50,614 bases of DNA from Hypsibius dujardini. Lineage: Eukaryota > Tardigrada > Eutardigrada > Parachela > Hypsibiidae. The DNA is taken from NCBI GenBank assembly GCA_001579985.1, contig LRSR01010864.1, positions 1 to 50,614 of the forward strand, read 5' to 3'. Made by a program: the position numbers and the translations under genes. The notes under the pieces are model-generated. The model did no database searches. It was not told where the DNA came from and saw only the letters and a list, made by a program, of their open reading frames with translations. How positions within the stretch are numbered: position 1 is the first letter of the stretch; each line of letters begins with the position of its first letter. Positions 35,640 through 46,491 of the stretch are shown in pieces.

Positions 35640-36500
35640 CAGGGGCGGATTCAGTAGCGCATTTAGGTCGGCTCGGAGATAATGGCAAAAAATATTTTCC
35701 ACCCTTTTGGCACGGCGAGGGGGGCAAGCTTTAACATTAAAAAAGGGCTTCGGCTATAATTCCTCGCCCCCTTTCCTGTCCCCCTTTTTGGTTCTATTTG
35801 TTTTACGAGTGCTGACCACAGTCCATTTGAGTGATTAGCAGTAGCGAATTGAGATCGGTCCGGAGGGGATGGCAAGCCTGCTGGAGAGGGTGGCAGAAAA
35901 ACTTCTCCCCCCCCCCGCCGGGCCGGGGAGGGGAACAAGCTTTAACATGTAAAAAGCCGAAACAATTTTGCCCCCCCCCCTTGGAGGGGGAGGGGGTAAC
36001 GATCAATCCGCGACTGGTGATTAGAGACGTTTAGAGTAATTTGCTTTTGGCGTAACCGGAATTGAAGCCTAAACTATGCATAACAAACCTGATCATTTTG
36101 GAAAGGCCATTTGTTACTCAATCTCGATCGCGAGATATAAGCCCCAACGTTTAGACACCGGTCAAGTAAATGGTGATACCAAAACTCAAGGGATGAAGAT
36201 AAAAGGGGCATTTTGTTTTTTTGCTTAACCCTCGTGCGGGCAGGGTTCAAATGTTTAGGTATTCAATTTTTTGCAAGTAGGAAACTTGTTAGAGTATTGT
36301 GAAACGAGTGAATCTCCAATTTATCAATCAAGTTGGAGAACAACCGCCAATATCGAAAAAAACCAAAGTGGGAGGGGACAAGAAGACGGAGGGGGACTTG
36401 TACATTAAGCCTACAAAAAGGCTATACATTTGTGCCCCCCCCCTTGCGTAGCGGGGGGGGGGGCAGGAGAGGGAACGGCCCGGTCAGCCCAACTGTCAAT
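35640..36500. repeat. Dispersed G/C-run repeat, three related units
   Basis: Units at about 35667-35790, 35853-35990 and 36370-36500 share GGGGCAAGCTTTAACAT-like cores (degenerate in the third), AAAAAGG, and C or G runs of 8-10. The flanks carry GGGGCGGATTCAG (doubled at 35633-35655) and TCAATCCGC, as at the ends of some short transposable repeats. No coding content. Confidence 0.5.
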
Positions 36501-37517
36501 CCGCCATTGGGTATACAGCGCTAGGCAACACAACCATTGTTTTTCAATCATCTCAATTTTCCTCGTATGGGCAAAGCGTTAAATTGGCCTAGTGCATCCT
36601 ATCTGGCAACTCATTATCAGAGTTCTTTATCCTTATTCATTTGGGATCTGCTCTCAGGTACGGATTGAAAGTCTCTGCGTTTTTTTTAGTGACAACCTTC
36701 CCCCCCCCCTCATGGCGACTTGGCCGTCGATTTAATGAGGGCGCTGTGGCAAATTCATGAGCGTCAATCAGAATTAAGTTCGTATGCGGGATGGTAAAAT
36801 CCTTTCTCTTTATGTATCAAAATGACGCAACGACATGCAGAGTGGACTTTGAAAAATTTGATAGCAGCTGCCCGCCCCCGTTCTGCTGTGCGTAATGGGT
36901 AGTTTCAGCCAATAAGGGGAAGTATCGGTGCCTAATTCGCCAGTGACCACAGGTGACTCCCTGAACTCTCTGGATCAGAGGCACGTTTCGTTCATCACGG
37001 GGTGACAATCCAAACAACTTCCCTGGGCCCCTCTCCCCCTGAGGGTTTAGCAGAGGTCTGGCCCATGGCACTGCCATTCGATCCAACATTTTATGAATGG
37101 CAAAAAAACATGTTTGGGTCAAAGTAAATAATACAAACTAAATATAGTAAATATGTAAAATAGATAAATATGTAAAAAATTGTATTTATTACATACAGTA
37201 GATTATTGTGTTCTTTCACCCCCAAAGATAAATTTTTATAAAAAACATTTGTTTTTTAAGCCTCAGTTTTAGGGGTCATGAGGGGCGCCCCAGGGGAATC
37301 GTTTGTGTTGCCACCCCGGTGATTTACAGTAAACGCGCCTCCGCTATTGATGCTGGCGCTTGGAAAAATAAAGTTTTTTTTCCCGCTGTGCGTTTTATGT
37401 GTGGACTATAACATACACGCTCTCTACCAATGGGTTCTGACTTAACATCATATTAGCGAATTGCTGCGATAAGCTCTGCTAAAATTAGCTTGCTGCATTG
37501 TGCGTCGTCAATCAACT

Positions 37518-37523
37518 TTTATT
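37518..37523 (-). promoter_or_regulatory. Poly(A) signal of gene C
   Basis: AATAAA on the minus strand about 80 bases beyond the gene C stop codon. Confidence 0.55.
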
Positions 37524-37602
37524 TTAAAAAAAGAACAGAACAAAGCTAACAAGAACGGTTAGTCTATGGTAACGAAACGAGTCCTCCCTTCCATGCTGCG
37601 AT

Positions 37603-40600
37603 TCATTCCAGGCAGAAGGTGTCACCAGAGATACGAGCTGTTACTTTGTCCAGGTCCACAGCTAAAAGGGAAGATAGGTAATTAAAGGGTTGTCTATTCG
37701 CTTTGACACATTTGTTTGTGATATTGTGTGTTACAACGGTGGTGCTTACTATTGCGGAAGGCCCAGAGAAACACTTGAGCTTGCCAGTCACCGCGATGGT
37801 CATTGGCAGGTGCAGGCGTAGTGATCATCCCCATCACTCCGAAGAGGCTCGAATAGAGGGACTGCGGATCATCCGCTCCCTTCACCAGGCAGATCCTCTT
37901 CCCGATGATATTGGCAGTCATTGTGTCCGGATTCACGGCTGAAGCAAATTAAATTCATCAGAAAAAAAGGAATAATGAACCGTCAAGTGGTTGTGTGATG
38001 AGTCTGACCTAATTCTTGTCACTAGATTGATTTAGTATATTTCAAAAAAATTTAAATGGCTCAACATCTTCTTTTGATTTTAAATGAAATACATTTTTTT
38101 TTAAGTCTAACAAATGGAAATCAATATTAAAAAGAATATATTTCTTAAATCAGTAATTCTACTTCAAACATTAGAAATTTTGTTTATATTCTCGTTTTAA
38201 ATGTTGAAACAAATGTTGATTAAAAAAAGTTTTTTTAGATAGAACAGGTTCTTATTAAAATAAACTTTAATTCAATTCAAATTTAATTTGTAATTTATTT
38301 AAATTCAATCCAGTCATTATAAGACACCCCAGTTGTTGCGTAAAGTTGATCCGTCCAATTAATTAATCTTTGAATGGACTACTTCTGATGCCCGTTTCTC
38401 TTGATCAACACACTGAGGTATATTAAATGGAAATTGGACAATCCATTAAAGAAGTAGTCCATTCAAAATTGAATTGAATTGAATTTAGAACCAACTGGTG
38501 TTGGCCAAACATTTTTCGTGAATCAGGGGGACGGAGCTATGGACCAATCTTCGAACATAAATGCACAAATTACAATCCTAGGGCACACAATTATTGGAAT
38601 TACACGCACCATTTCGATAGACCCATCCGGTGAGCTGGCCCATCCACTCCCCGCGATGGTCGTTGACTGGGTCAGGAGGCGTCGTCGTCGTCTTCGTTCG
38701 TGCGCCTCCGAAGATGCTAGAAAATAAAAACGGCGAAGAAGAAGCTCTGTTGGGGCAGTTTTGTTCGTCAGTTCCACCGTGGCAGTTTGTGTTGCCGTCG
38801 CATTTCCAGCTTGCGGGCAGGCAGCGTCCCATCAAGCCTGACGGATATTTGCACCAGAAATTTGAAGGATTGCGGCAAGTCTCTTGCGTAACGGACGGAG
38901 TCAGCTCCTCCAGTCCGAAGGGATTGGTCGAGGACCCACCGGCAAGCAGCGCGCTTGACAGATGTGTCTAAAACATCGGAGGCAAATTCTTTGTTATTTT
39001 TGAACTTTATTTTAAACTTTGCTTTTGTATTTTTCCTTGTTTCACTACTTATTATTTTGTATTATTTTACATGTATTTGCATTGCTGTTTATTTCATCTT
39101 CTTATATATTGTTTATATAAATATACGTTCAATTATTATATGTAATGTTTTTTTAATTTTTTTAATTTTAGCCGAAGAGAAAATGTCTCTTACCATGGTC
39201 GTGGGGTTGGTCGATTGCTGCGCCGGACAGTTGCTCTCGTCGATGCCAGCGTAGCAGTCACTGGCACCGTCACACTTATAGAACTCCGGTATACAGCGAC
39301 CTCTTCCGGTGAAGTCGTCCTTCAATCGGCACCAGAAGTATGGTCCCAAGCTGCCCATTCTGCATGCCTGAGGCGTGGCAGACTCCTCAAACGGAAAAAG
39401 TGCGGCTCGGAAAGGCGACAACGTACTTGCTGAAGACTGTAGAAACGCAAAATGTGCAGCTGCATAATTTGTAATCAAATTTGAAGACTTTTATTATTTA
39501 CGTAAAAACACTTTCTTAATTCAAATTCGATTCGTTAGATCCAGCTTACTTAAGTTTGCAGTGAACACATAAATATTTTACACCTGATTGTTTACTCTAA
39601 GTGATAAAATTAATTCGATTATAAACATCTAAACAAGTAGGAGATTTAATTTAGCTTACACTTGAGGCTGTCAGTTCTGAGCAGTTTTGCTCATCAGTCC
39701 CATCGAAGCAGTTACGCATGCCGTCGCATATGTATGACTTGGGAACGCAGCGTCCCATGGTCGGGGAGGGAACAAGCGCTCCAGCTGTATATCTACACCA
39801 GAAGTAGTCGCCGAAAAATCCAGGTCTACAGGGTTGCGCCGTTTCGGACGATTCAAACGGGCCGAGCACCGTCGATGAAGGCTGTGGAAACAGTAGTTTG
39901 TTGTCGTTCATGAGCGGATTCTTTAGCAGTTTATGGCACGAAATGATTGATCCCTCTGCTGAGGAATGGTGAAACTAAACTACAAGCTTCTAGTTTAGTC
40001 TAACACTAAACCAAAACTAAACTGAAGTATTTAATGATTAATTTTTTAGTTTTAGTAACTTTTTGATACTCCTATAATCTCCTTATAAACTCACCGTTGT
40101 AGTAGTCAGTGACTTGTTGGGGCAGTTTTTTTCGTCGGCCCCCGCAAAACAGTCCACAAGTCCGTCGCAAAAGTACCAATTTGGGACGCAACTTCCTTTT
40201 CCTGAGGCAGACGAGCTATTCGTACTAGTGCACCAAAGATAGTTGATGCCGTTGCACATCTGCGGCGTGTCGGACTCTTCATATGGGCCAAGTCCTCCCG
40301 ATAAAGTGGTAGAACGCAGCGTAGAGGTCGTGCTGGTTGATAAAAACAACGAGCAGTTCTTCTCGTCACTGTTATCCGGACAGTCGTAGCTCCAGCCGTC
40401 GCAGCGTCCGCTCGAGGTGATGCACTCTCCAGAAGCGCACAGGAACTGCCAGGATTTGCAGGAAACCTTCTCGATCGAGAATCTATTCGTTGAAGAGTCC
40501 GCCGGTCCTGGAGTACTCATGGTGCTGGCTGTGTGGGTCGTGTCGCACTGGGATTCATCGCTGCGGTCGGAGCAGTCGGGGACACCGTCGCAGCGGTAGC

Positions 40601-40712
40601 GTGCGAGGATGCAGCGTCCCGAGTTGGAGCACTCAAACTCCTTCGACATGCATTGTCCGGCAAATGCACAGCAAATCGTACAGGCAAGGGAGAGTATTAG
40701 AATGAGCCACAT
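37603..40712 (-). CDS. LDLa gene C: intact secreted protein with 6 LDLa repeats and repeated C-terminal tail
   Basis: Exons: 40712-40095, 39881-39660, 39436-39194, 38967-38610, 37938-37750 and 37661-37603, in consistent phase, giving 562 residues. The start at 40712 opens a clear signal peptide (MWLILILSLACTICCAFAG); an in-frame ATG further up at 40826 would bury it. LDLa units: two classical ones (QCMSKEFEC and SCKSWQFLC types) and four FWC-like ones (for example DYFWCRY and NFWCKYPSGLMGRCLP). The first exon carries three. The remaining exons up to the tail carry one each, bounded by phase-0 introns, which suits gain or loss of whole repeats. The tail has [19 protein letters not shown], then the symmetrical phase-1 exon with [20 protein letters not shown] and [18 protein letters not shown], then a last exon ending DTFCLE. 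Probably secreted; function unknown. Shorter than A and B because it lacks their two multi-LDLa exons. Confidence 0.8.
38366..38468. repeat. Short inverted repeat in a gene C intron
   Basis: TTTGAATGGACTACTTCT and its reverse complement AGAAGTAGTCCATTCAAA bracket about 65 bases. Further out, AATTCAATTCAAATT and AATTGAATTGAATT extend the symmetry. It could be a small MITE remnant. Confidence 0.5.
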
Positions 40713-40840
40713 TTTATGGATACTCGGGTTAGGAAAACTTGATAGACGAGGAACGTGAGAGGACAATGGAGACAAGAGACTTGTGAAAGAGTATGCGGAT
40801 TTGTACGGCAATGCAAGCATTTTCACTCAGAGAAAAAGCG

Positions 40841-40852
40841 CCTTTTATATAG
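40841..40852 (-). promoter_or_regulatory. TATA box of gene C
   Basis: CTATATAAAAGG on the minus strand, 129 bases upstream of the gene C start codon, matching the spacing in gene A. Confidence 0.65.
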
Positions 40853-43323
40853 CAAAGATATCCGACTTACGCGTAGCATCTTTTGTCGGTGCAGAGAGGT
40901 ACGTAGTGGTGCGATGCATAGCAGGGATTGCGGTCGACCACTCGTGAATTGACGAGGATCGATGGCATGGTTTACACTTGTGACGACATTTCCTCGCGCC
41001 GAAATTAATACGAAGCAATCTCGACTACACACTGGGCGCTGCTGAACCAAACCGGATACCTCGTATTATTCGATGACTTGACAACTTCACAAACGTTGCG
41101 ACGATAGGGTTTCCATTTCAAATTCGGTTTTCTCCACCGAAATGCCTCGATTGCAGTCGCGGATTAAGCAGTGGGCACTCATCTTAGGGGGGGGGAGGGA
41201 TAATGAACCCTCTTGGTAGGTATCGCACTTATTCAGAAGCAGACAAACCCTTGTACATGGACAATTAAGTCTGGTTGCAGGCGGCGATCACAAAAAGTTC
41301 ACAATCCTCTCCTTAATCTTAAAAATATCTAGAGATTTGAACTTCGACAGATCATCAGACAAGGTGGGTGTTGAGATCAGGGTGTCTAATACTAAACATT
41401 CTATCACGACTCTGGCGTTTGCAATTCATTTCCGGTCACACTGGATGGCGCCGAGGTCTCTCAATGTGGGTGAAGACAAGTAGGTCTTTCAGTTAGACTG
41501 GAATGGGATTCTCAACTACCAGGTGGTAGTTTCCCGGATTGGGAAGGCAAAAATGCAGTGTAGCTATATCCTCAACGGTAGGCTTATTTGGCACAAAGGA
41601 AGGAAACGATAAAAGAAAGGAGATAAGAATGCTAACTGATTCGCTTGCTGACTGACTTTCGCATCTTCTGCTCCTCGGAGACGGAGAAGATGTGGAAGTC
41701 ACAGTCGTAAAAAAGGAAGAAAAAATGCCGGCTGGCCGCAGTCTAGCGTTGGGCGAGCGGTTGTAAAAATGAGAAGTCGTAGCTGGGTGCTGGCATCCAG
41801 CTTGGCGTACACCACTCATAAACACACACAACACACATGTCCTGTCCGCGACACAACATGGTCGATAATCCGGTATAACCAAGTCGCACTCTGTCTTCTG
41901 CCTTCCACGTCTTCTCCACTGGTATCTGCAACCGCTCCATCACTGCTGCGATGCTGTTTTTCGAACGGTAGTCCGTCACCGCATCGTTCTCTGCCACCTG
42001 CAGTGTTTTCCGAAGGGTTTCCGACGCCGCCGATCACACAGATGCAGCAGCACCCTTTTTATTCTTTGCACGAAGTAAGGGGCGAAAGGGCGCGAAATGG
42101 CCTCAAAACACTTGCGTGGCACGACCGAGATGCAAGCTCCCAGCTCTTTGTGCCATATTCCCTTTCACCCTTGCAGCGTGCTGGCTAATGTCTTTTCAGT
42201 CGGTAAATTTCAGAGATGACGTTTCGGAGATTCTCCAATGTTTTTTCATCAAAAGGCCTTAAATCCTTCTATATTGGAATTTCTCTGAGCGAGTGATGAG
42301 CCACATTCAAAAGCACCCACTTTATTAAGCCCTGGAGTTTTTCGATACGCTGTCTGCAGTCGCTTGACTGACAACCGAATATAGGGGTGGGGTTTGTTTG
42401 CGGTTGAAGTTTAATTGAAGTTTGGCCTCTCCAAAACTATCTAATTTCTAATGATAACATCATCACATTGGTCAGCACAATCAAAAAAGCAAATTAGGGA
42501 CAATTTAAGGATGAAGGGGGACTGAAAGCTTTAGAGCCTGAAAGTTACTTTGCGGGGGGGCGGGCTTGATTGTTTTGGCCGAGCCATCTATCCGCCATTT
42601 ATATGGCAATGTGTACTTTGTTTTGGTACGTGTGCCTGCGTCGTATTTATTTGCAGAGACAGAGAAACGTTACAACTTGGGCCCCGCCGTTGGTAGCTTC
42701 GCCGTCGGCTGCCGTACAAAAATTTCTTTTTTGGCTCGTCGCTCCGTGAAATGTTTCGATAAACTTATTTTCAGCCGCAGTATTGACATCGCAGTCAAAG
42801 CCAGGGTTTCAGTGCTAGTTTCTCACGCTAAACACTGTCTGAGCATCGTTTTACTGGTCGAAACTATCGGGATACGCTATTGTCAGCTACAGCTGCGTCG
42901 TATATTTTAACTTGCAGCGAATCAAAGTTGTGTTTTCGGTGCGAAACCTAAACCCCTGGCTATTTTAGACGCGCCGCTTGGTTGGTTAAGTACTACCGCG
43001 TATGTGCGATATGACGACGACGACACTCCTCAAATTATAGATAGAAGGTCAAGTGAGTCAGGAAAGAAGGACAGCGGAAGGTAGATCAGAGATGAAGAAA
43101 TCGGAGAGACGAACAAAGGGATGAGATGACCGGGGAGGCAGACATCAAGAACACAGGACCATGTCAAAAGACGCTGACCGACAGACATGATAGATCATCA
43201 GACAACGGCATATTTTGGGGTTTAACAATATCCTTTTCGTAAAGCAAGCCAGCGAGGACAGAGCCCGAGCTTGATTTGTAGATGAAATCGCAAGACAAAA
43301 AACGGCATATTGTTTAGTTGGAA
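40853..43323. other. Intergenic, gene C to pseudogene D
   Basis: No gene could be supported. It contains G runs at about 41188 and 42555. Segment 41640-41860 is a diverged copy of 23570-23760. Minus-strand frames in 41500-42040 are long but lack consistent splice sites or similarity. Confidence 0.35.
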
Positions 43324-44160
43324 TTAAGGGCAGCCTTGCTCGTCCGTTCCACAGTAGCAGTGCTCGTACCCATCGCAGCGTCTGCCACTGCTGGGGATAC
43401 AACGACCCACCAGCCCGCCGCTATAAATGTAACACACATGTTGGCGGGATCGCGGGATAGCCGCTCGGTGACGGAGTCTTCGTACAACCCCAGTCCCACC
43501 ACCAATGCGGACTGAACCGGAGAAGACCGGAGACATGACCAGTTCTTCCAAAGGAGAGGGTCTTTCAACGATGACTGCGGATGAAGGGACGCTTTGTAGT
43601 GGTCTCAGCTTACTACGACTACCGGGGCAGTTGGTTTCGTCGACCCCGTCGAGGCAGTCGCGACCGCCGTCACAGATGAAACTCACTGAAACACATCGTC
43701 CCAGAACGGGTGTGCTGGGTTGCCGACACCAGACGGCTCTGTAGTTCGTGCAAGGATGCTGCGAAAAGTGTCCTGGAAGAGTCCGAGCGGTGTCAGACTA
43801 ACCGACGCAGACAGGATTGTCCCGGGGTTCGTAGTAGTGGTCCCGGGCTGCGGAGGAGGCGGAAAAGCGCGCCTTTCATCGGGAATGAGGGCAGTTTCCG
43901 TCGGCTAAACGGTTGCCTTCGCATCCGAAGGGATAGTTCTGGAGGAAGACCGAATCTCCACCGTAAATGTAGCTGTAGAGGGCTATCGGTTCAATGTCCA
44001 AGGCGTCGGTACCGTCGTCCTCTGGACCCGCCTCGCAGAATTGGGCAATAGTTGAGCCGTAAAAGTTCCCGTTGGAATGGCAGCAGCCGCCAAGGACGGT
44101 GGATGCACTGGCAAGAAGTACCAACATTAAAAACATACCCTTGGTATGTTCAGGAATCAT
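43324..44160 (-). pseudogene. LDLa gene D: broken tandem copy of gene E
   Basis: Begins like E (HTKGMFLMLVLLASAS, then GGCC) but ends its first frame at a TGA right after NCPHSR, where E continues. Later LDLa pieces are in different frames: CTNYRAVWCRQPSTPVLGRC, CDGGRDCLDGVDETNC and RCDGYEHCYCGTDEQGC. At least two frame changes are needed against E, including a one-base loss before the HPC unit. Three of the eight cysteines of the N-terminal domain have become tyrosine, each by a TGY-to-TAY change. The introns between these parts in E are absent here and the FWC unit of E exon 2 was not found. A decaying paralogue. Confidence 0.75.
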
Positions 44161-44234
44161 CATGTTTGGAGGTTGATTAGAAGAGGGGGAAAATAACCTT
44201 AATCGTGAATAATATTTCTCCACGTATTTGTCTT

Positions 44235-44262
44235 CCATATACAACACAATTCACGTCAGACC
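44235..44262 (-). promoter_or_regulatory. Core promoter of pseudogene D (TATA-like plus CRE-like)
   Basis: On the minus strand GGTCTGACGTGAATT (44262-44248) is followed by GTATATGG (44242-44235). The same pair precedes gene E. Confidence 0.5.
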
Positions 44263-44263
44263 A

Positions 44264-45505
44264 ATGGCTCCCCAATGAAAATATTTACTCGCGCAAATGA
44301 ACCTCTTGTTTTCCAAAATTTACTCTCGCGGTGTAAAAATGCCCTCCAGGCGACAAACTTGCTCGAACCGGATACTCGTGTCTCGAATAAAATTTTGTTC
44401 GATGCAAATATACACACAATTCGGTGCGAAATTCCAAAGAAAGCATGTGTACAGAATAGTCAAAGGTCAAGAAAAACCGGAGATCCTTTCGGCATGGAGT
44501 TTCTATTACTCAGGCCGACGGTTAAAACAGCGAAAGTTCAGGCAGATCAACTTGATCGATTCATTGATTGGCTCCAACTACAACAATCAGCACCAAAGTT
44601 CCACCAAAATTACTGCCGCTGCCCTAGTTTGCTTTTGAAACTCCTAGTTTTAATTACACCCTATACATTTTCGCCCTAATTAATTAAATTTAAACCCTTA
44701 TAGCGGCAGTGATCAAAGTTGAGCGCAGGTAGAAACCGAAGTACGAGACAGGCAATCAATGAATCAATCGACTTGATCTACCTGGAATCCGCCACTCTAA
44801 CGGTCGGCTGAATAAATTGAAAACAGCAGCCACACCAAAAAGAATGCCCCGAAACTCCAAATTTTCAGAAGCTCCATCCAAGTGGGCATGCGTTAATTGT
44901 GACGAAAACAAGTCTATGTGGTAGAAGGAGATCAAAATGGAGAAAGTAAAAGCAACGCCAGCGCTCCAAATTCCGTAAAATATCTCACGCCGTGGTTCCA
45001 CCAATAAGCTTTCCCACTTCACAGATGATAACAATGGAATGAAGTGGAAAAATAAATATCCTGCATGACAGATATTAGTTTCAGTGGAAATCAATTCTAA
45101 TCTGAGGGATGAAACAAGAAAATGCCAGGAGAGAAGCAAAAATGTGAAATGCAACGGCTGTTTTTGTTGCGCATGCACAATCAATCAATCAATAGTTCTG
45201 CGCTTTGATGGTGAAAATCCGAGATTGAGTCGCGGTTTCCCGCTTACTAAATTGATGGCGAATGATTCAAATTATGGTAGAATTTAATTTAAAATTTCGC
45301 AGTTAATGAGGACGGGTAAATAATTAATTTCATAATTAATATGATATTTTTGTCCTGGAGGGCTTTTGGCGGACTTTTTGTACTACGCTTTACACCGGAA
45401 GTAGTTTTTTTACCCTAGCGGAGTAAAATGTACCCTTGCACGAGCAACAATTTATACCTCCATTTCTACGCCGCGTATAAAGAGAGGGCATCGGTCTGAG
45501 ATTAG
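44264..45505. mobile_element. 1.2 kb insertion in the D copy of the D/E duplication
   Basis: The D promoter (to 44262) and the upstream homology restarting near 45505 are almost contiguous in the E copy (48987 and about 49030). This stretch was therefore gained in D or lost in E. It contains CAATCAAT clusters and an inverted repeat (44543-44570 versus 44752-44790). Whether it is a transposon is unknown. Confidence 0.45.
44782..45101 (-). other. Possible exon of a multi-pass membrane protein
   Basis: Bounded by an acceptor (TCCCTCAG) and a donor (CCAG|GTAGAT). The frame encodes about 106 residues with hydrophobic segments (AGYLFFHFIPLL, GVAFTFSILISFYHI, GILFGVAAVFNLF) separated by charged loops. 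The family is not recognised and no neighbouring exon was found. It lies inside the D-specific insertion, so it may be a transported gene piece. Confidence 0.3.
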
Positions 45506-46000
45506 CACTAGGGGCTTGAACATGTGCCTCTGCATATCTGTCTTGTGATTATTGTATATATCCGTATCTTTGATTTCATATCTGTGAGAAAGAACTTGAC
45601 AAACCCGCCGACTGACGAGCTTCATATGGACTACGAACTTTGGGAATTTATTTCTGCCAACGCAAAAATGGGTGCGGATTTTTTCTTTGAAGGGTACAAA
45701 AGTCTTCAGAGCAGCGTTCATCGACGACGGAAACTGATTCCCATCTTTTCAGTGGTTCCGCCTGTGTTTCTTTCTTGTATGGGAAAATGTTATCAATCGG
45801 GCCACCGTGTGTAATCTACGTGGCGGACTCACATGACAAACGGAAGTCACAATTAAGAAATGACCTTGTAGCCAAATTTTCATTGGGCCAATCATACCCT
45901 CAATCAGGCCGTTTTTAAGAAAGGACTTCGCGACTGCAGTGATCCTTTTTCGGTAGTCAAATTCGTTTACCCGTGCATGTGCGTGTTTGGTGTTCTTACT
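45505..46000. repeat. Segmental duplication, D-side upstream block
   Basis: Co-linear with about 49030-49540. Shared blocks include GACGGCGGAAACTGATTCC or GACGACGGAAACTGATTCC, CCGCCTGTGTTTCTTTCTTG, and ATGACCTTG. With D and E themselves this defines a tandem duplication unit of roughly 2.5-3 kb. No convincing coding frame is conserved between the copies. Confidence 0.7.
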
Positions 46001-46491
46001 TGCAGTCTCACTCTAGGTTTCAGCTTTAATAGCGCCAACGTAAGAAACCAAAAATTGGGGGGGGGGGGCTTATTAAATTAAACATAAAATATGCTCAACC
46101 AGTTCTGGTTTGCTATTGGCGTATGCCACAAGAGAATACAAGTCCCCCATAAAGTCCCGTGAAATGGGTGTGGTGTTACCTCCCATTGTGGCGGAGGAAA
46201 GTCTAGTCGTTTGGCAGGCATACTCGATCAATGCCTTTTTTACAGCATCTGTGCAACGATATCTGCTGGACCCATGCCTTGCTAGCTTTTGAGACGGAAA
46301 CTCTCACAACCTCATTTACGGCATGTAGAGAAAATATAAACGCTGTGGTTTCTACAGGCATTTTGTCGTTTTGAGTTTAAGTAGCTGAGCGCCTTTTCAA
46401 TGCTCAAGTTTCCTCTCAAAGAACAAACTTGCGTCGGTGCAGTGTATGAAAAAGTCTACAGAACAAAGCTCAGTATATGAAATCCACAGGC

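Noticed and set aside
40713-40826. Upstream in-frame ATG of gene C
   Set aside because: It lies close to the predicted transcription start and would hide the clear signal peptide. A and B begin at the position equivalent to 40712.
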